Shown here piece after piece: positions 7,638 to 15,951 of a stretch of 15,951 bases of DNA. How positions within the stretch are numbered: position 1 is the first letter of the stretch; each line of letters starts with the position of its first letter. The position numbers and the translations under genes were made by a program. Below the pieces are notes generated by a model. It was not told the DNA's origin. It made no database searches and saw nothing but the letters and a program-made list of their open reading frames with translations. The DNA comes from CALJFL01 sp047633055 (GTDB lineage: Bacteria; Pseudomonadota; Gammaproteobacteria; Pseudomonadales; Halieaceae): NCBI GenBank assembly GCA_047633055.1, contig JBLIEI010000079.1, forward strand, positions 1 through 15,951, in the 5' to 3' direction.

Positions 7638-8149
7638 CAGTCTCTATCCCCATAGCGCACGATGAATCGGCGTCCTAGATGATAAGCGCCAATGAGTCCA
7701 GCGAGCAGCAGCATAGAGGCGATTTCAACCGCCAGAACGTAGGGGCCAAATAGAGCAAGCCCAACAGCTTTGGGATCAACTGAGACACCTGCGGTAGCAC
7801 CCGGGGTGGCGTTTAGAGCGAGCATTAACTCTAGCAACAACAGAGAAACCATGATTCCTGGAACGAACCAGTGCTTTGGGCTGAGCCAGTTTCGTTCCCT
7901 TGCGTCACCGGCATCTCCGAGGTTGAGCATCATGATCACGAACACAAATAGCACCATGATGGCGCCGGCGTAGATGAGGATTTCAAGAGCGGCGGCGAAG
8001 GGAGCGCCCATGAGGAAAAACGTAACTGCTATCGCCAACAGCGAAACAATCAGATAAATAAGCGCATGGGCTGCGTTTGCGCGCGTCAAGGCAAGGCCTG
8101 TCGCCGCCAAGGCTATTATCGCTGCGCTATAAAAGAGGATACTCATCAT
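7637..8149 (-). CDS. nuoJ: NADH-quinone oxidoreductase subunit J
   Basis: Membrane subunit of complex I, counterpart of ND6, at the base where quinone reduction is thought to be coupled to pumping. It has 170 residues with about five transmembrane helices, slightly shorter than the E. coli protein. The diagnostic third helix, which switches conformation in known structures, is clear: Glu56 and Tyr60 in EILIYAGAIMVLFVFVIMML. The gene starts with two ATG codons (8149 and 8146). The first overlaps the nuoI stop as ATGA, and I use it. The end overlaps nuoK by one base. The C-terminus is hydrophilic (RRFIVRYGDRD). The gene looks intact. Confidence 0.95.
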   Translation of the reverse strand: MMSILFYSAAIIALAATGLALTRANAAHALIYLIVSLLAIAVTFFLMGAPFAAALEILIYAGAIMVLFVFVIMMLNLGDAGDARERNWLSPKHWFVPGIMVSLLLLELMLALNATPGATAGVSVDPKAVGLALFGPYVLAVEIASMLLLAGLIGAYHLGRRFIVRYGDRD

Positions 8150-8673
8150 GGCAGCAGACTCTTTACGTCTATCGGTTGCGCTTCATTTAAGGCTTGGCCT
8201 TTATCTTTGCCGTTTATTGCCAAGCCTGAAACCCGGTAGAAATTATAATCGTGATATTTCCCTGTACCAGCGATTTGCAAATGCTCTTTTTCGTAAACCA
8301 TATTACTGCGGTCGTATTCACACATTTCGAAGTCGGGCGTGAGTTGAATGGCGTTAGTCGGGCAGGCTTCTTCGCACATACCGCACATTATGCAGCGAGA
8401 GAAGTTAATGCGGAAAAATTCTGGATACCAGCGCCCGTCTTCTTTCACTCCTTGTTGCAGTGCTATGCAGTCCACTGGACAGGCCACAGCACACAAATTA
8501 CAGGCGACACATCGCTCCTCACCATCGGGATCGTTAGTCAACACTATGCGCCCGCGATAACGCGGCGCAAGATAAGGCCTCTCCTCGGGGTATTGCACAG
8601 TTTCAGCCTTGGTGAAACTGTGCTGCAGTATTGTCCATATGCTGATCAGTTGACTTAACAGTGCTTTAATCAT
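8146..8673 (-). CDS. nuoI: NADH-quinone oxidoreductase subunit I, two [4Fe-4S] clusters
   Basis: Peripheral-arm electron-transfer subunit of complex I, carrying clusters N6a and N6b that pass electrons toward the quinone-site cluster of NuoB. The 175-residue protein has two 8Fe-ferredoxin-type motifs: Cys55, 58, 61 and 65 (CVACNLCAVACPVDC, with Cys69 beginning the crossed ligation) and Cys94, 97, 100 and 104 (CIMCGMCEEACPTNA). An amphipathic N-terminus (about 1-20) would sit against the membrane. ATG 8673 is four bases after the nuoH stop, and the end overlaps nuoJ by four bases. Length and motifs match the gammaproteobacterial form. Confidence 0.96.
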   Translation of the reverse strand: MIKALLSQLISIWTILQHSFTKAETVQYPEERPYLAPRYRGRIVLTNDPDGEERCVACNLCAVACPVDCIALQQGVKEDGRWYPEFFRINFSRCIMCGMCEEACPTNAIQLTPDFEMCEYDRSNMVYEKEHLQIAGTGKYHDYNFYRVSGLAINGKDKGQALNEAQPIDVKSLLP

Positions 8674-8677
8674 GCGC

Positions 8678-9631
8678 TCAACCCCTCATCGTCAGTGCCA
8701 GAGCACCGGTGGCCAATAAATTGAACAGCGTCAGCGGCAGCATGACCTTCCATCCAAGTGACATAAGCTGGTCGTAGCGGGGGCGTGGGATGGCGGCTCT
8801 GAGTAGAATAAAAAAACAGATCAGCACAAATACTTTGAGGCAAAACCACACCAAAGGTGGTAACCATGGACCTAGCCATCCGCCGAAGAACAGGGTGGTA
8901 ATCATGCATGAAATTAGAATGAGGCCTAGATACTCTCCAAGCATAAACATCGCAAATTTCATGCCGCTATATTCGGTGTGAAAACCGGCGGTCAGTTCGT
9001 GTTCGGCTTCGGGCAGATCAAACGGTAAGCGGTGGCTCTCGGCGATTCCCGCAATCATAAAAGTGAACAAGCCTAGTATTTGTGGAACGCAGAACCACAA
9101 ATCCCGCTGGGCTTCTACAATTGCCCGCATACTGAAGCTGCCGCTGAGCATAACCACACCCATTAACGAAAGCCCCATAAAAACCTCGTAGCTGACCATT
9201 TGCGCGGCGCTGCGCAGGCCCCCCAACAGGGCGTACTTGTTGTTTGAAGCAAGGCCGCCTAGTAAGACGCTGTAGACCGCTAGAGAGGTCATGCCGAGGA
9301 AAAAAAGTAGGCCAATGTTGAGGTCGATAATGTATAAGTCGGGGCCAAAAGGGACTACAGCAAATCCCAGCAACATGGCGACGACGATGGCGGTGGGCGC
9401 GAACACGAAGACCACGCGGTCCGCAAAAGGTGGCACCCAGTCATGCTTGGTTAACAGCTTCAGCATATCTGCCAGCACTTGGAGCACGCCAAAGGGTCCG
9501 AGTCGGTTGGGGCCGTACCGGTCTTGCCAAATACCCAGCAGACGGCGTTCAAACCAGGTAAGGAATGCTGCCCCACTGACTGCGGCCAGTAGCACTGCCA
9601 GTCCGAATCCGATGGTGCCTAATTCAGACAT
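8678..9631 (-). CDS. nuoH: NADH-quinone oxidoreductase subunit H
   Basis: Membrane subunit of complex I, counterpart of ND1, which forms much of the quinone-binding chamber at the junction of the two arms. It has 317 residues and about eight transmembrane helices. Characteristic stretches are visible: FERRLLGIWQDRYGPNRLGP near the N-terminus, SSNNKY-like ASNNKYALLGGLRSAAQ in the middle, FDLPEAEHEL and TEYSGMKFAMFMLGEY in the quinone-chamber loop, and RAAIPRPRYDQLMSLGWK near the end. I choose ATG 9631 because a GGGGGA site precedes it at close spacing. It overlaps nuoG by eight bases. In-frame starts at 9643 and 9646 would add four or five residues and lack such a site. The gene looks intact. 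Confidence 0.95.
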   Translation of the reverse strand: MSELGTIGFGLAVLLAAVSGAAFLTWFERRLLGIWQDRYGPNRLGPFGVLQVLADMLKLLTKHDWVPPFADRVVFVFAPTAIVVAMLLGFAVVPFGPDLYIIDLNIGLLFFLGMTSLAVYSVLLGGLASNNKYALLGGLRSAAQMVSYEVFMGLSLMGVVMLSGSFSMRAIVEAQRDLWFCVPQILGLFTFMIAGIAESHRLPFDLPEAEHELTAGFHTEYSGMKFAMFMLGEYLGLILISCMITTLFFGGWLGPWLPPLVWFCLKVFVLICFFILLRAAIPRPRYDQLMSLGWKVMLPLTLFNLLATGALALTMRG

Positions 9632-12404
9632 CGCGTCCCCCATCACTGCCGATAATCTGCGGCGAGCGGCGTTGCCAGCTCTGCGCTTTGTGTAAAGTTA
9701 CTTCGTTCAGTGCTTGCAGATTAGCAGTGCCCGCTAGTCCCACGCTGAAGCCAGCACAACCCGAAGCCAGCGATTCGTCAATGTTGACCTCCAGAGTAGA
9801 CAAGCTCTCTCCATCGTCATCTCTTGCTTCAATGCCGTCGCCGTCAGCTACGCCCAGCGCCTTGGCGTCAACGCTGCGCAACGTTATGAAACCGGGAGTT
9901 ATCAACGGTTGCAGTGTCGGGCTCATCGCGCTGAGTTCCTCACTGCCGAATATTTTGTATTGGGCAACTAATAACCAGGTGCCCTTGCGACCTGAATAAA
10001 GGGCGGGCGCAGCGTCTTTCGAATTGGCTGCGCCGGTGTGTGCCCCCAGTAGTCTGGCGCCTGCGTTACCGCCCTTGAGCTCACCACCAACCTCCGCCTG
10101 AAATTTGTGCAGAGATTGATTGGAGTTCCAGCCCGGCGACCAGACGAAGGGTAAAAGCGCGCCTGGTTGGGAGCGATTCAAGCCTTCCATGCTAAACGCC
10201 AGTGGTGACTCTTCGTCCTCGGGCTGTTTGGGTTCGTGGACTGAGATGTTCGCACGCATTGCTGTTCTGCCGCTGTACCGATGCGGCTGACGTGGTATTC
10301 GCATCCCAAGACTGCGAAATTGCTTATCCGGTGCCGCGGCGGTTATCCCCGCCAGATCTCCAACCGCCGCCGCGCACGCGCGGCTTACATCGTCAAAATA
10401 GTGAAGATCTTTGACTGCTGGTAGCTCCATCTCCTTCATGCAGGCGAGCAGCCAGACCCAGGCGGGATGCCGCTCTTGCGCGGCTTGATAGACGGGGTAA
10501 TGGCGTTGCGCCCGGCCCTCCATAGAGACCAGCGTGCCCTCAGTTTCTGCGAAATTTGCAGCGGGTAGTACGAGCGTGGCGGCGGACGTAGTGTCTGTGT
10601 CCATGCCATCTAAGACAATGACCTGCTCGAACGTCGCGAGAAACTCTTCGATATGATCACGAGTTCCTCGTCGGAACAGGTCGTTTTCCAGTACCACTAA
10701 CGTGGTGGCGGTTTCAGCTTCTAGGGCTTGCTGCTGTAATTGGCTGAGGCTGGGAGCATGCGGCCCCGTAAGCATCGCCTGTCCCAGTGAATTGGCCTCA
10801 GGCACGGCCAGGGATAACATCGGCTGTTGTCCCCGCTCAGTCAATGCGTCTGCAATTTGGGCTGCCGCCGCTATTACGGCAGCGCAGCCGGTTCCAGTGC
10901 CCGAGACAATCAGGGGCCGCTTAGCATTTTTCAGTGCCGCGGCGATTGCGTCGGCAGTGTGGTTTGAATTGTCATCATTGGCAACCACGTCCGGGCGCTG
11001 GCCGCCGACGAGTCGGTGCGCAACCGCATATCCCAGTCTCGCAATATTGTCAGGAGCGAGCGATATTTGTTGTACGGCGATATCGTCCAGCCGGGTGCTG
11101 GCCACAGAAGCGATGTACAGCGGACTTTTTTGGTCCTGCGCTAGATTACGAATGGCTGCATCCTGCCAAGGTTCCAGGCGCAAGTCGGCAGCCATTTCAT
11201 AGGCTTTGTTGCGAACACTTTGCCGCAGGGCAAGGGCAACGCGTGGCGCCGTATTGGTAAGGTCTTCTCCCAGGATAAAGACGGCATCAGCAGACTCGAT
11301 CGTGCGAATATCGGGGATAACCGCGCGGGTACTTTTGTTGAGCTGCAACACCTGGTTGAGCAGTGCCTGCTCGGCGTCGCTGAAGCCGGGAGCAAAATTC
11401 GCTTCCCCAGACAACTGTCGTAGTAGAAAGTTGGCTTCAACAGAGGCGCGGGGTGAGCCAACTGCAAATATCGGACCGGCTTTCAGCGCGCCTTGCAATT
11501 GCTGCAAGGCTGACTGGTGGCTCTGTGCATCAAAGCGGCCCTCTGCATTTCTCAGGCCCGGGAACTGCAGGTTATTTTCATTATTGACAAACTTGGCGCC
11601 AAAACGACCTCGGTCGCAGAGAAAGTAGCCGTTGACCTGCGCATTGAAGCGATTATGAATACGCTTGAGCTTGCCATAACGCTCGCCGGGTATCGTGTTA
11701 CACCCGACCGCACATGACGTGCAGACCGACGGAGCGGATTGCAGATCCCATTTGCGCGTGTATTCATTTACGAGAGATTTGTCGGTGAATACTCCGGTGG
11801 GACAGACTTCCACCAGATTGCCGGCAAATTCGCTTTGCAGTACGCCGTCTTCGTGCCGGCCGAAGTAAATATGGTCGTGCGCTGCTTGTGCTGACAGGTC
11901 GGTACCTCCGGCGTAGTCGTTGTAATAGCGAGTGCAGCGGTAGCAAGTGATGCAGCGATTCATCTGGTGGTCAATCAACGGCCCCAGGTATTGATTGCGA
12001 TGCGTGTTTTTACGACCGCGATACTGGCGATCGCGGTGGCCAACCATCACCGTCATATCCTGCAGGTGGCACTCCCCCCCCTCGGCACACACCGGGCAAT
12101 CGTGAGGATGATTCAGCATTAGCGACTCAACAACGGATCGGCGAAACCGACTGGCCTTGTCCCCCGCCAGCGAAAAAATGGCACCATCGGTAACCGGTGT
12201 CATACAGCCCATCACAATGCGGCCGCGCTCATCTTCTTTATTTTGGTACTGCACTACAGCGCACTGACGACAGGCTCCAATTGACCCCATGGCGGGATGC
12301 CAGCAAAAATAAGGCAGATCCAGGCCTGCAGACAAGCAAGCTTCGAGCAGATTCTTGCCTGCTGGTACCTCGTACTCTTCACCGTCTATGCGAATAACGG
12401 GCAT
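9624..12404 (-). CDS. nuoG: NADH-quinone oxidoreductase subunit G, iron-sulfur protein
   Basis: The large electron-wire subunit of complex I in the NADH-oxidising arm; 926 residues, close to E. coli. The N-terminal ferredoxin-like domain binds [2Fe-2S] N1b through Cys34, 45, 48 and 67. His99, Cys103, Cys106 and Cys112 are the ligands of N5. Cys151, 154, 157 and 201 are the ligands of N4. Cys228, 231, 235 and 263 give the extra cluster N7 that only some bacteria keep, as E. coli does. The rest is a molybdopterin-oxidoreductase-like fold (about 220 onward) ending in a C-terminal beta domain; no molybdenum cofactor is expected. Across about 300-830 the sequence is Ala- and Gln-rich and diverges more than the N-terminus, which is normal for NuoG. 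ATG 12404 follows the nuoF TAA with no gap, with GGGAG upstream. Confidence 0.96.
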   Translation of the reverse strand: MPVIRIDGEEYEVPAGKNLLEACLSAGLDLPYFCWHPAMGSIGACRQCAVVQYQNKEDERGRIVMGCMTPVTDGAIFSLAGDKASRFRRSVVESLMLNHPHDCPVCAEGGECHLQDMTVMVGHRDRQYRGRKNTHRNQYLGPLIDHQMNRCITCYRCTRYYNDYAGGTDLSAQAAHDHIYFGRHEDGVLQSEFAGNLVEVCPTGVFTDKSLVNEYTRKWDLQSAPSVCTSCAVGCNTIPGERYGKLKRIHNRFNAQVNGYFLCDRGRFGAKFVNNENNLQFPGLRNAEGRFDAQSHQSALQQLQGALKAGPIFAVGSPRASVEANFLLRQLSGEANFAPGFSDAEQALLNQVLQLNKSTRAVIPDIRTIESADAVFILGEDLTNTAPRVALALRQSVRNKAYEMAADLRLEPWQDAAIRNLAQDQKSPLYIASVASTRLDDIAVQQISLAPDNIARLGYAVAHRLVGGQRPDVVANDDNSNHTADAIAAALKNAKRPLIVSGTGTGCAAVIAAAAQIADALTERGQQPMLSLAVPEANSLGQAMLTGPHAPSLSQLQQQALEAETATTLVVLENDLFRRGTRDHIEEFLATFEQVIVLDGMDTDTTSAATLVLPAANFAETEGTLVSMEGRAQRHYPVYQAAQERHPAWVWLLACMKEMELPAVKDLHYFDDVSRACAAAVGDLAGITAAAPDKQFRSLGMRIPRQPHRYSGRTAMRANISVHEPKQPEDEESPLAFSMEGLNRSQPGALLPFVWSPGWNSNQSLHKFQAEVGGELKGGNAGARLLGAHTGAANSKDAAPALYSGRKGTWLLVAQYKIFGSEELSAMSPTLQPLITPGFITLRSVDAKALGVADGDGIEARDDDGESLSTLEVNIDESLASGCAGFSVGLAGTANLQALNEVTLHKAQSWQRRSPQIIGSDGGRDV
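9636..9641 (-). promoter_or_regulatory. Ribosome binding site fixing the nuoH start
   Basis: The minus strand reads GGGGGA, then CGCG, then ATG at 9631. This purine-rich run lies inside the last codons of nuoG and favours the 317-residue NuoH over the slightly longer forms starting at 9643 (ATG) or 9646 (GTG). The overlap suggests nuoH translation is coupled to nuoG. Confidence 0.6.
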
Positions 12405-13703
12405 TTATTCACTCCCCCTGGCGCACCAGGGGCAGGCGCCGCCGTTGATATGACGCTCGAAATCTTCCCTGAAGTATTTGAGGGCGCTGGCCAGAGGCTC
12501 CATCGCGCCCGGTGCAAGTGCACAGTGCGTATTTCCCATCGCCCCGATAAATTCGACTTGTTGTGCGAGCGTGTCCATATCCCTGGATTCACCGCGCCCT
12601 TGTTCGATGTCGTCAAGTACCTGTGCTGACCAGGGCAGGCCGTCGCGACAGGGTGTGCAGAAGCCGCAGGACTCGCGGGCAAAAAACTCCATCAGGTTTT
12701 TTACAAAGCCTACCGGGCAGGTTTTGTCGTCTAGGATAATCATCGTGCCGGTGCCCATGCGGCTACCTGCTTTACCGATGGTGCCATAGTCCATGGCAAG
12801 GTCCAGGTGATCGGGCGTGAGGAAGTCGGTGGAGCCTCCTCCAGGCAAAAAACCACGCAGACTGTAACCATCTTCCATGCCGCCGGCGTACACTTCCAGA
12901 ATCTCGCGCACGGGCGTCCCTATGGGCAGTTCCCAGCAGCCTGGATTTTTGACGCGACCACTTACTCCATAGAGCTTGGTGCCTGCATCTTCAGTTAAAC
13001 CCAGATCATTGAACCACTGGGCGCCGCGCTCGAGGATGTGGTGAATGTTGCACAACGTCTCCACGTTATTGACGATAGTGGGGCGGCCCCATAGGCCGCT
13101 GACCTGTGGAAACGGGGGTTTAGCTCTTGGATTGGCGCGCTTACCTTCGAGGGAGCTGATCAGCGCCGTTTCTTCTCCGCAGATATAGCGTCCGGCACTG
13201 GAGTGAACGTGCATGTCCAGACTGAAATTGGATCCCAGAATATTTTGTCCCAGGTAACCTTTGTCGTAACAGGTGGCGATGGCCTCGCGCAGCAGTTGTG
13301 CTGCAAGATGATATTCCGCTCGAATGAAGATGTAGGCAATGTTTGCCTGGATAGTATAGGCGGAGAGAATCATGCCTTCGATTAATTGATGCGGATCGGA
13401 CTCCAGCAGTAAACGGTCTTTGAAGGTCCCTGGCTCCATCTCGTCGGCATTGCAGATCAGATATTTGTGCCCTGGAGTCGCATCCTCCATCGGCACGAAG
13501 CTCCACTTCATCCCGGTGGGGAATCCCGCGCCACCACGACCCCTTAGATTAGAGTCCTTAATGATCTGCAGGCATTCGGCTGGCGAGAGCTTACCTACGG
13601 AAGTGTGCAGCGCCTGGTAGCCGCCATTAGCTACATACCCTTCATAATTTGTGGGCGTTTTGTCAGCCCGAACATTTCGAGTCAAGGGAGTGGATAAGCT
13701 CAT
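12405..13703 (-). CDS. nuoF: NADH-quinone oxidoreductase subunit F, NADH and FMN site
   Basis: The catalytic NADH-oxidising subunit of complex I, binding NADH, FMN and cluster N3. The 432-residue protein shows the glycine-rich nucleotide motif GRGGAGFPTG (54-63), the FMN-site stretch NADEMEPGTFKDR (85-97), GRYICGEETALISSLEG (171-187) and the cluster ligands Cys346, 349 and 352 (SCGFCTPCRDG) with Cys394. Sequence is closest to the gammaproteobacterial E. coli-type NuoF. The C-terminus ends in a short tail with an additional CPWC pair (424 and 427) that the E. coli protein lacks. ATG 13703 overlaps the nuoE stop as ATGA, and the TAA stop abuts the nuoG ATG. The gene is intact. Confidence 0.97.
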   Translation of the reverse strand: MSLSTPLTRNVRADKTPTNYEGYVANGGYQALHTSVGKLSPAECLQIIKDSNLRGRGGAGFPTGMKWSFVPMEDATPGHKYLICNADEMEPGTFKDRLLLESDPHQLIEGMILSAYTIQANIAYIFIRAEYHLAAQLLREAIATCYDKGYLGQNILGSNFSLDMHVHSSAGRYICGEETALISSLEGKRANPRAKPPFPQVSGLWGRPTIVNNVETLCNIHHILERGAQWFNDLGLTEDAGTKLYGVSGRVKNPGCWELPIGTPVREILEVYAGGMEDGYSLRGFLPGGGSTDFLTPDHLDLAMDYGTIGKAGSRMGTGTMIILDDKTCPVGFVKNLMEFFARESCGFCTPCRDGLPWSAQVLDDIEQGRGESRDMDTLAQQVEFIGAMGNTHCALAPGAMEPLASALKYFREDFERHINGGACPWCARGSE

Positions 13704-14191
13704 GGCTCAACACCACTGCTGCCAAACAGCTCTTTAAGTCGCGCTGTATCAACGTCCTGCTCCAACTCTTTGCCTACCATCATTACCGGCGCTCGATCGC
13801 AGGCACCAAGGCAGGTAACGGGTAGTAGAGTGTAGCGATTGTCCTCGGTAGTTTCGCCAAGGCCAATACCGAGTTGCTTGGAAATGGTCTGCTGAAGTTG
13901 ATCGGAGTTTTTAATCCAGCAGGTAATGCTGTTGCAAAGCAGGATCACTTTTTCGCCCACTGGCCTGCGGTAGATCAGGTTGTAGAAAGTGGCAATCCCC
14001 TCGAGCTCCTCCGGAGACATTTCCAGGTGCTGGGCAATCGCCCGTAGGCTTTCGTCTGACACCCAACCCCGGTGTTCCTGAACGATTTTCAAAGCATCAA
14101 TCGCCACAGCATTGCGGTAGGGCGCGTGGTCGATTTCCGCATCGATCTCTGCGAGTTCAATTTTACTGAGTATGGGTATGAGTTCGCTCAT
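13700..14191 (-). CDS. nuoE: NADH-quinone oxidoreductase subunit E, [2Fe-2S] protein
   Basis: Thioredoxin-like [2Fe-2S] subunit of the complex I NADH-oxidising arm that packs against NuoF and holds cluster N1a near the flavin. It has 163 residues. Cluster ligands are Cys86 and Cys91 (LCNSITCW) and Cys127 and Cys131 (CLGACDRAP). The N-terminal helical part contains the family's ALKIVQEHRGWVSDE and EGIATFYNLIYRRPVG stretches. I use ATG 14191 (MSELIPIL), four bases after the nuoCD stop; the frame extends 15 codons further but those residues overlap nuoCD and do not resemble NuoE. The end overlaps nuoF by four bases. Confidence 0.95.
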   Translation of the reverse strand: MSELIPILSKIELAEIDAEIDHAPYRNAVAIDALKIVQEHRGWVSDESLRAIAQHLEMSPEELEGIATFYNLIYRRPVGEKVILLCNSITCWIKNSDQLQQTISKQLGIGLGETTEDNRYTLLPVTCLGACDRAPVMMVGKELEQDVDTARLKELFGSSGVEP

Positions 14192-14195
14192 AGGC

Positions 14196-15944
14196 CTATC
14201 TATCCACGTCTGCCATAACAAAATCGATGCTGGCAATGATGGCGATGAGATCGGGAATCATAAGGCCACGACTTATCAGTGGCAGCTGCTGCAGGGCCGG
14301 GAACGAGGGAGTGCGAATACGGGTCCTATAAGAGGTGGTGCCGCCATCGCTAATCAAGTGATAGTTGTTGATACCCTTGGTTGCTTCTATCGGGAACGAA
14401 CATTCTCCGGCGGGTATGACTGGCCCCCAACTGACATTGAGAAAGTGGTGAATCAGCGTTTCTATATCTTTAAGTGTTCGGTCCTTCGGTGGTGGCGTGG
14501 TTAGTCGGTGATCACTTTTGTAAGGACCCGCTGGCATGTTGTCCAGGCACTGCCGGATGATGTGCAGGCTCTGGCGAATTTCCTCTACTCTCATCACCGC
14601 TCTATCGTAGCTGTCTCCCTTGTGACCGACGGGCACCTCAAACTCGAACTGATCGTAACCGCCGTAAGGTCGGTCCCGGCGCAGATCAAAGTCCATGCCC
14701 GTCGCCCTGAGTGAAGCGCCAGTAATGCCCCATTCAATTGCCTCTTTTGTTGTATAGCTGCCAATATCAACAGTGCGTCGTTTGAGGATACTGTTGTTCA
14801 TTGTCATCTTTTGATAATGATCGAGGCGGGCAGGCATGAAATCGATAAATTCACGCACCAGGTTTTCCCAGCCCTCAGGTAAATCTTGAGCGACACCGCC
14901 AATACGGAACCAGGCCGGGTGCATGCGACCGCCGGTAATAGCCTCAATAATTCCCAATAGACGCTCTCGGTCGGCGAACATATAAAATACGGGAGACATC
15001 TGCCCTACGTCCTGTGCGAAAGTCCCGTAGAAAACGAGGTGGCTGGAAACTCGGAATAACTCGGCCAGCATGATGCGTATTACTTTAGCCCGGTGGGGGA
15101 CCTCGATTCCCGCCATCTGTTCCACGGCCATCACGTAGGCCATGTTGTTCATTACCCCACCCAGATAATCGATACGGTCCGTGTAGGGGATGTAAGAGTG
15201 CCAGGTTTGCCGCTCCGCCATTTTTTCGGCGCCGCGATGGTGATAACCAATGTCTGGTACTGCATCGACTACGACTTCACCGTCTAACTGCAGGGCGATA
15301 CGAAATACGCCGTGCACCGAGGGGTGATTCGGGCCCAGGTTGAGGAACATAAATTCAGTGTCATCGGTCGCCCGGTCCATGCCCCAATCTTCCGGGCGAA
15401 ATAGCAATGCCTCCTGCTCTTGAGCCTGTTTTTCCTCGTCCAGCGAAAACGGCTCCATCTCCGTGGCTCTGGCAGGGTGATCCTTACGCAGCGCGAAGCC
15501 TTCCCAGGTTGGAGGTAAGAGTATCCGCCTTAGATTCGGATGGCCGCTAAATTCGATGCCATACATATCCCAGGCTTCGCGCTCATACCAGTTGGCGTTG
15601 GGCCAGATAGAAACTGCAGTGGGCGTGGAGAGCTCCCTTTCGGTGAGCGCAACTTTTATCCGAATCTCTTCCCTATCCTCTAAATTCAGCAGGTGGTAGA
15701 CCACCGTGAAATCTTCAGCAGCGGGTGGCTTGTGCTCGCGTAGTCGTTCATCGATTCCAAAAAGATCCAGCAGCATAGGAAATCGGCGCTGCAAGTGAGC
15801 GAGCACGGTTAACAGGTCAGCTGTGTCTACCCACAGAGTTGGTGTTAGATCAGCCGTTGGCTGAACCTGAAATACAGCAGCTCCAAAGCGGGCGAAGAGT
15901 TCGTCCACTGTGCTGTTTGGCGCTGTTAAATCAGCATTCAACAT
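14196..15944 (-). CDS. nuoCD: Fused NADH-quinone oxidoreductase subunit C/D
   Basis: One 582-residue polypeptide joins the NuoC (30 kDa) and NuoD (49 kDa) subunits of complex I, which help build the quinone site and hold the N2 cluster region. The C part spans about 1-175 and contains the signature FPNANWYEREAWDMYGIEF-like stretch (here WPNANWYEREAWDMYG) and HPNLRRILLPPTWEG. The D part runs from about 205 (FLNLGPNHPSVHGVFR) through DIGYHHRGAEK, HPAWFRIGGVAQDLPEGW and the ending SIDFVMADVDR, all nearly identical to E. coli. Fusion of the two genes is typical of gammaproteobacteria and some other groups. ATG 15944 lies seven bases from the window edge, so the upstream junction with nuoB cannot be examined, but the length indicates a complete gene. 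Confidence 0.96.
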   Translation of the reverse strand: MLNADLTAPNSTVDELFARFGAAVFQVQPTADLTPTLWVDTADLLTVLAHLQRRFPMLLDLFGIDERLREHKPPAAEDFTVVYHLLNLEDREEIRIKVALTERELSTPTAVSIWPNANWYEREAWDMYGIEFSGHPNLRRILLPPTWEGFALRKDHPARATEMEPFSLDEEKQAQEQEALLFRPEDWGMDRATDDTEFMFLNLGPNHPSVHGVFRIALQLDGEVVVDAVPDIGYHHRGAEKMAERQTWHSYIPYTDRIDYLGGVMNNMAYVMAVEQMAGIEVPHRAKVIRIMLAELFRVSSHLVFYGTFAQDVGQMSPVFYMFADRERLLGIIEAITGGRMHPAWFRIGGVAQDLPEGWENLVREFIDFMPARLDHYQKMTMNNSILKRRTVDIGSYTTKEAIEWGITGASLRATGMDFDLRRDRPYGGYDQFEFEVPVGHKGDSYDRAVMRVEEIRQSLHIIRQCLDNMPAGPYKSDHRLTTPPPKDRTLKDIETLIHHFLNVSWGPVIPAGECSFPIEATKGINNYHLISDGGTTSYRTRIRTPSFPALQQLPLISRGLMIPDLIAIIASIDFVMADVDR

Positions 15945-15951
15945 GCACTCG

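Noticed and set aside
10702..11202. A 166-codon plus-strand open frame opposite nuoG
   Set aside because: Antisense to intact nuoG with Ala/Ser/Cys-rich shadow composition and no supporting signals.

Overview
The window is dominated by one long minus-strand operon for the proton-pumping NADH:quinone oxidoreductase (respiratory complex I). Read in transcription order from the right edge it is nuoCD, E, F, G, H, I, J, K, L, M, N. Spacing is extremely tight: neighbours overlap by 1 to 8 bases or are separated by at most 4. All the cofactor-ligand cysteines and the key membrane charged residues I looked for are present, so the encoded enzyme looks intact. nuoA and nuoB would lie just beyond the right edge and cannot be seen. 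A small gene for a protein with two CBS domains follows nuoN after 39 bases on the same strand, with a strong ribosome binding site and no obvious terminator before it.

The fused nuoCD gene, the E. coli-like subunit sequences and the ATGA/TGATG junctions point to a gammaproteobacterium. Base composition looks moderate. A free-living aerobic, possibly marine, lineage is plausible, but the sequence here does not fix a genus.

The left 2.06 kb is a different kind of region, carried on the plus strand and converging on the nuo operon. It starts with a perfect inverted repeat that looks like a bidirectional terminator. A minimal FHA (phosphothreonine-binding) domain protein follows, overlapping by 29 bases a gene for an unrecognised exported or membrane-anchored protein. 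Then comes a stretch that is not an intact gene. Read across three segments it is the decayed remains of a DUF3391/HD-GYP cyclic-di-GMP phosphodiesterase: its N-terminal and C-terminal parts are recognisable, but frameshifts and stop codons interrupt it and the whole catalytic HD-GYP domain is missing.

In the cell, NuoE, F and G would form the NADH-oxidising arm, NuoCD and NuoI the quinone-reducing connecting arm, NuoH, J and K the membrane base, and NuoL, M and N the three antiporter-like pump subunits. I do not see a convincing entirely new system. The items most worth a second look are the FHA/exported-protein pair, the CBS gene attached to the nuo operon, and the HD-GYP pseudogene.
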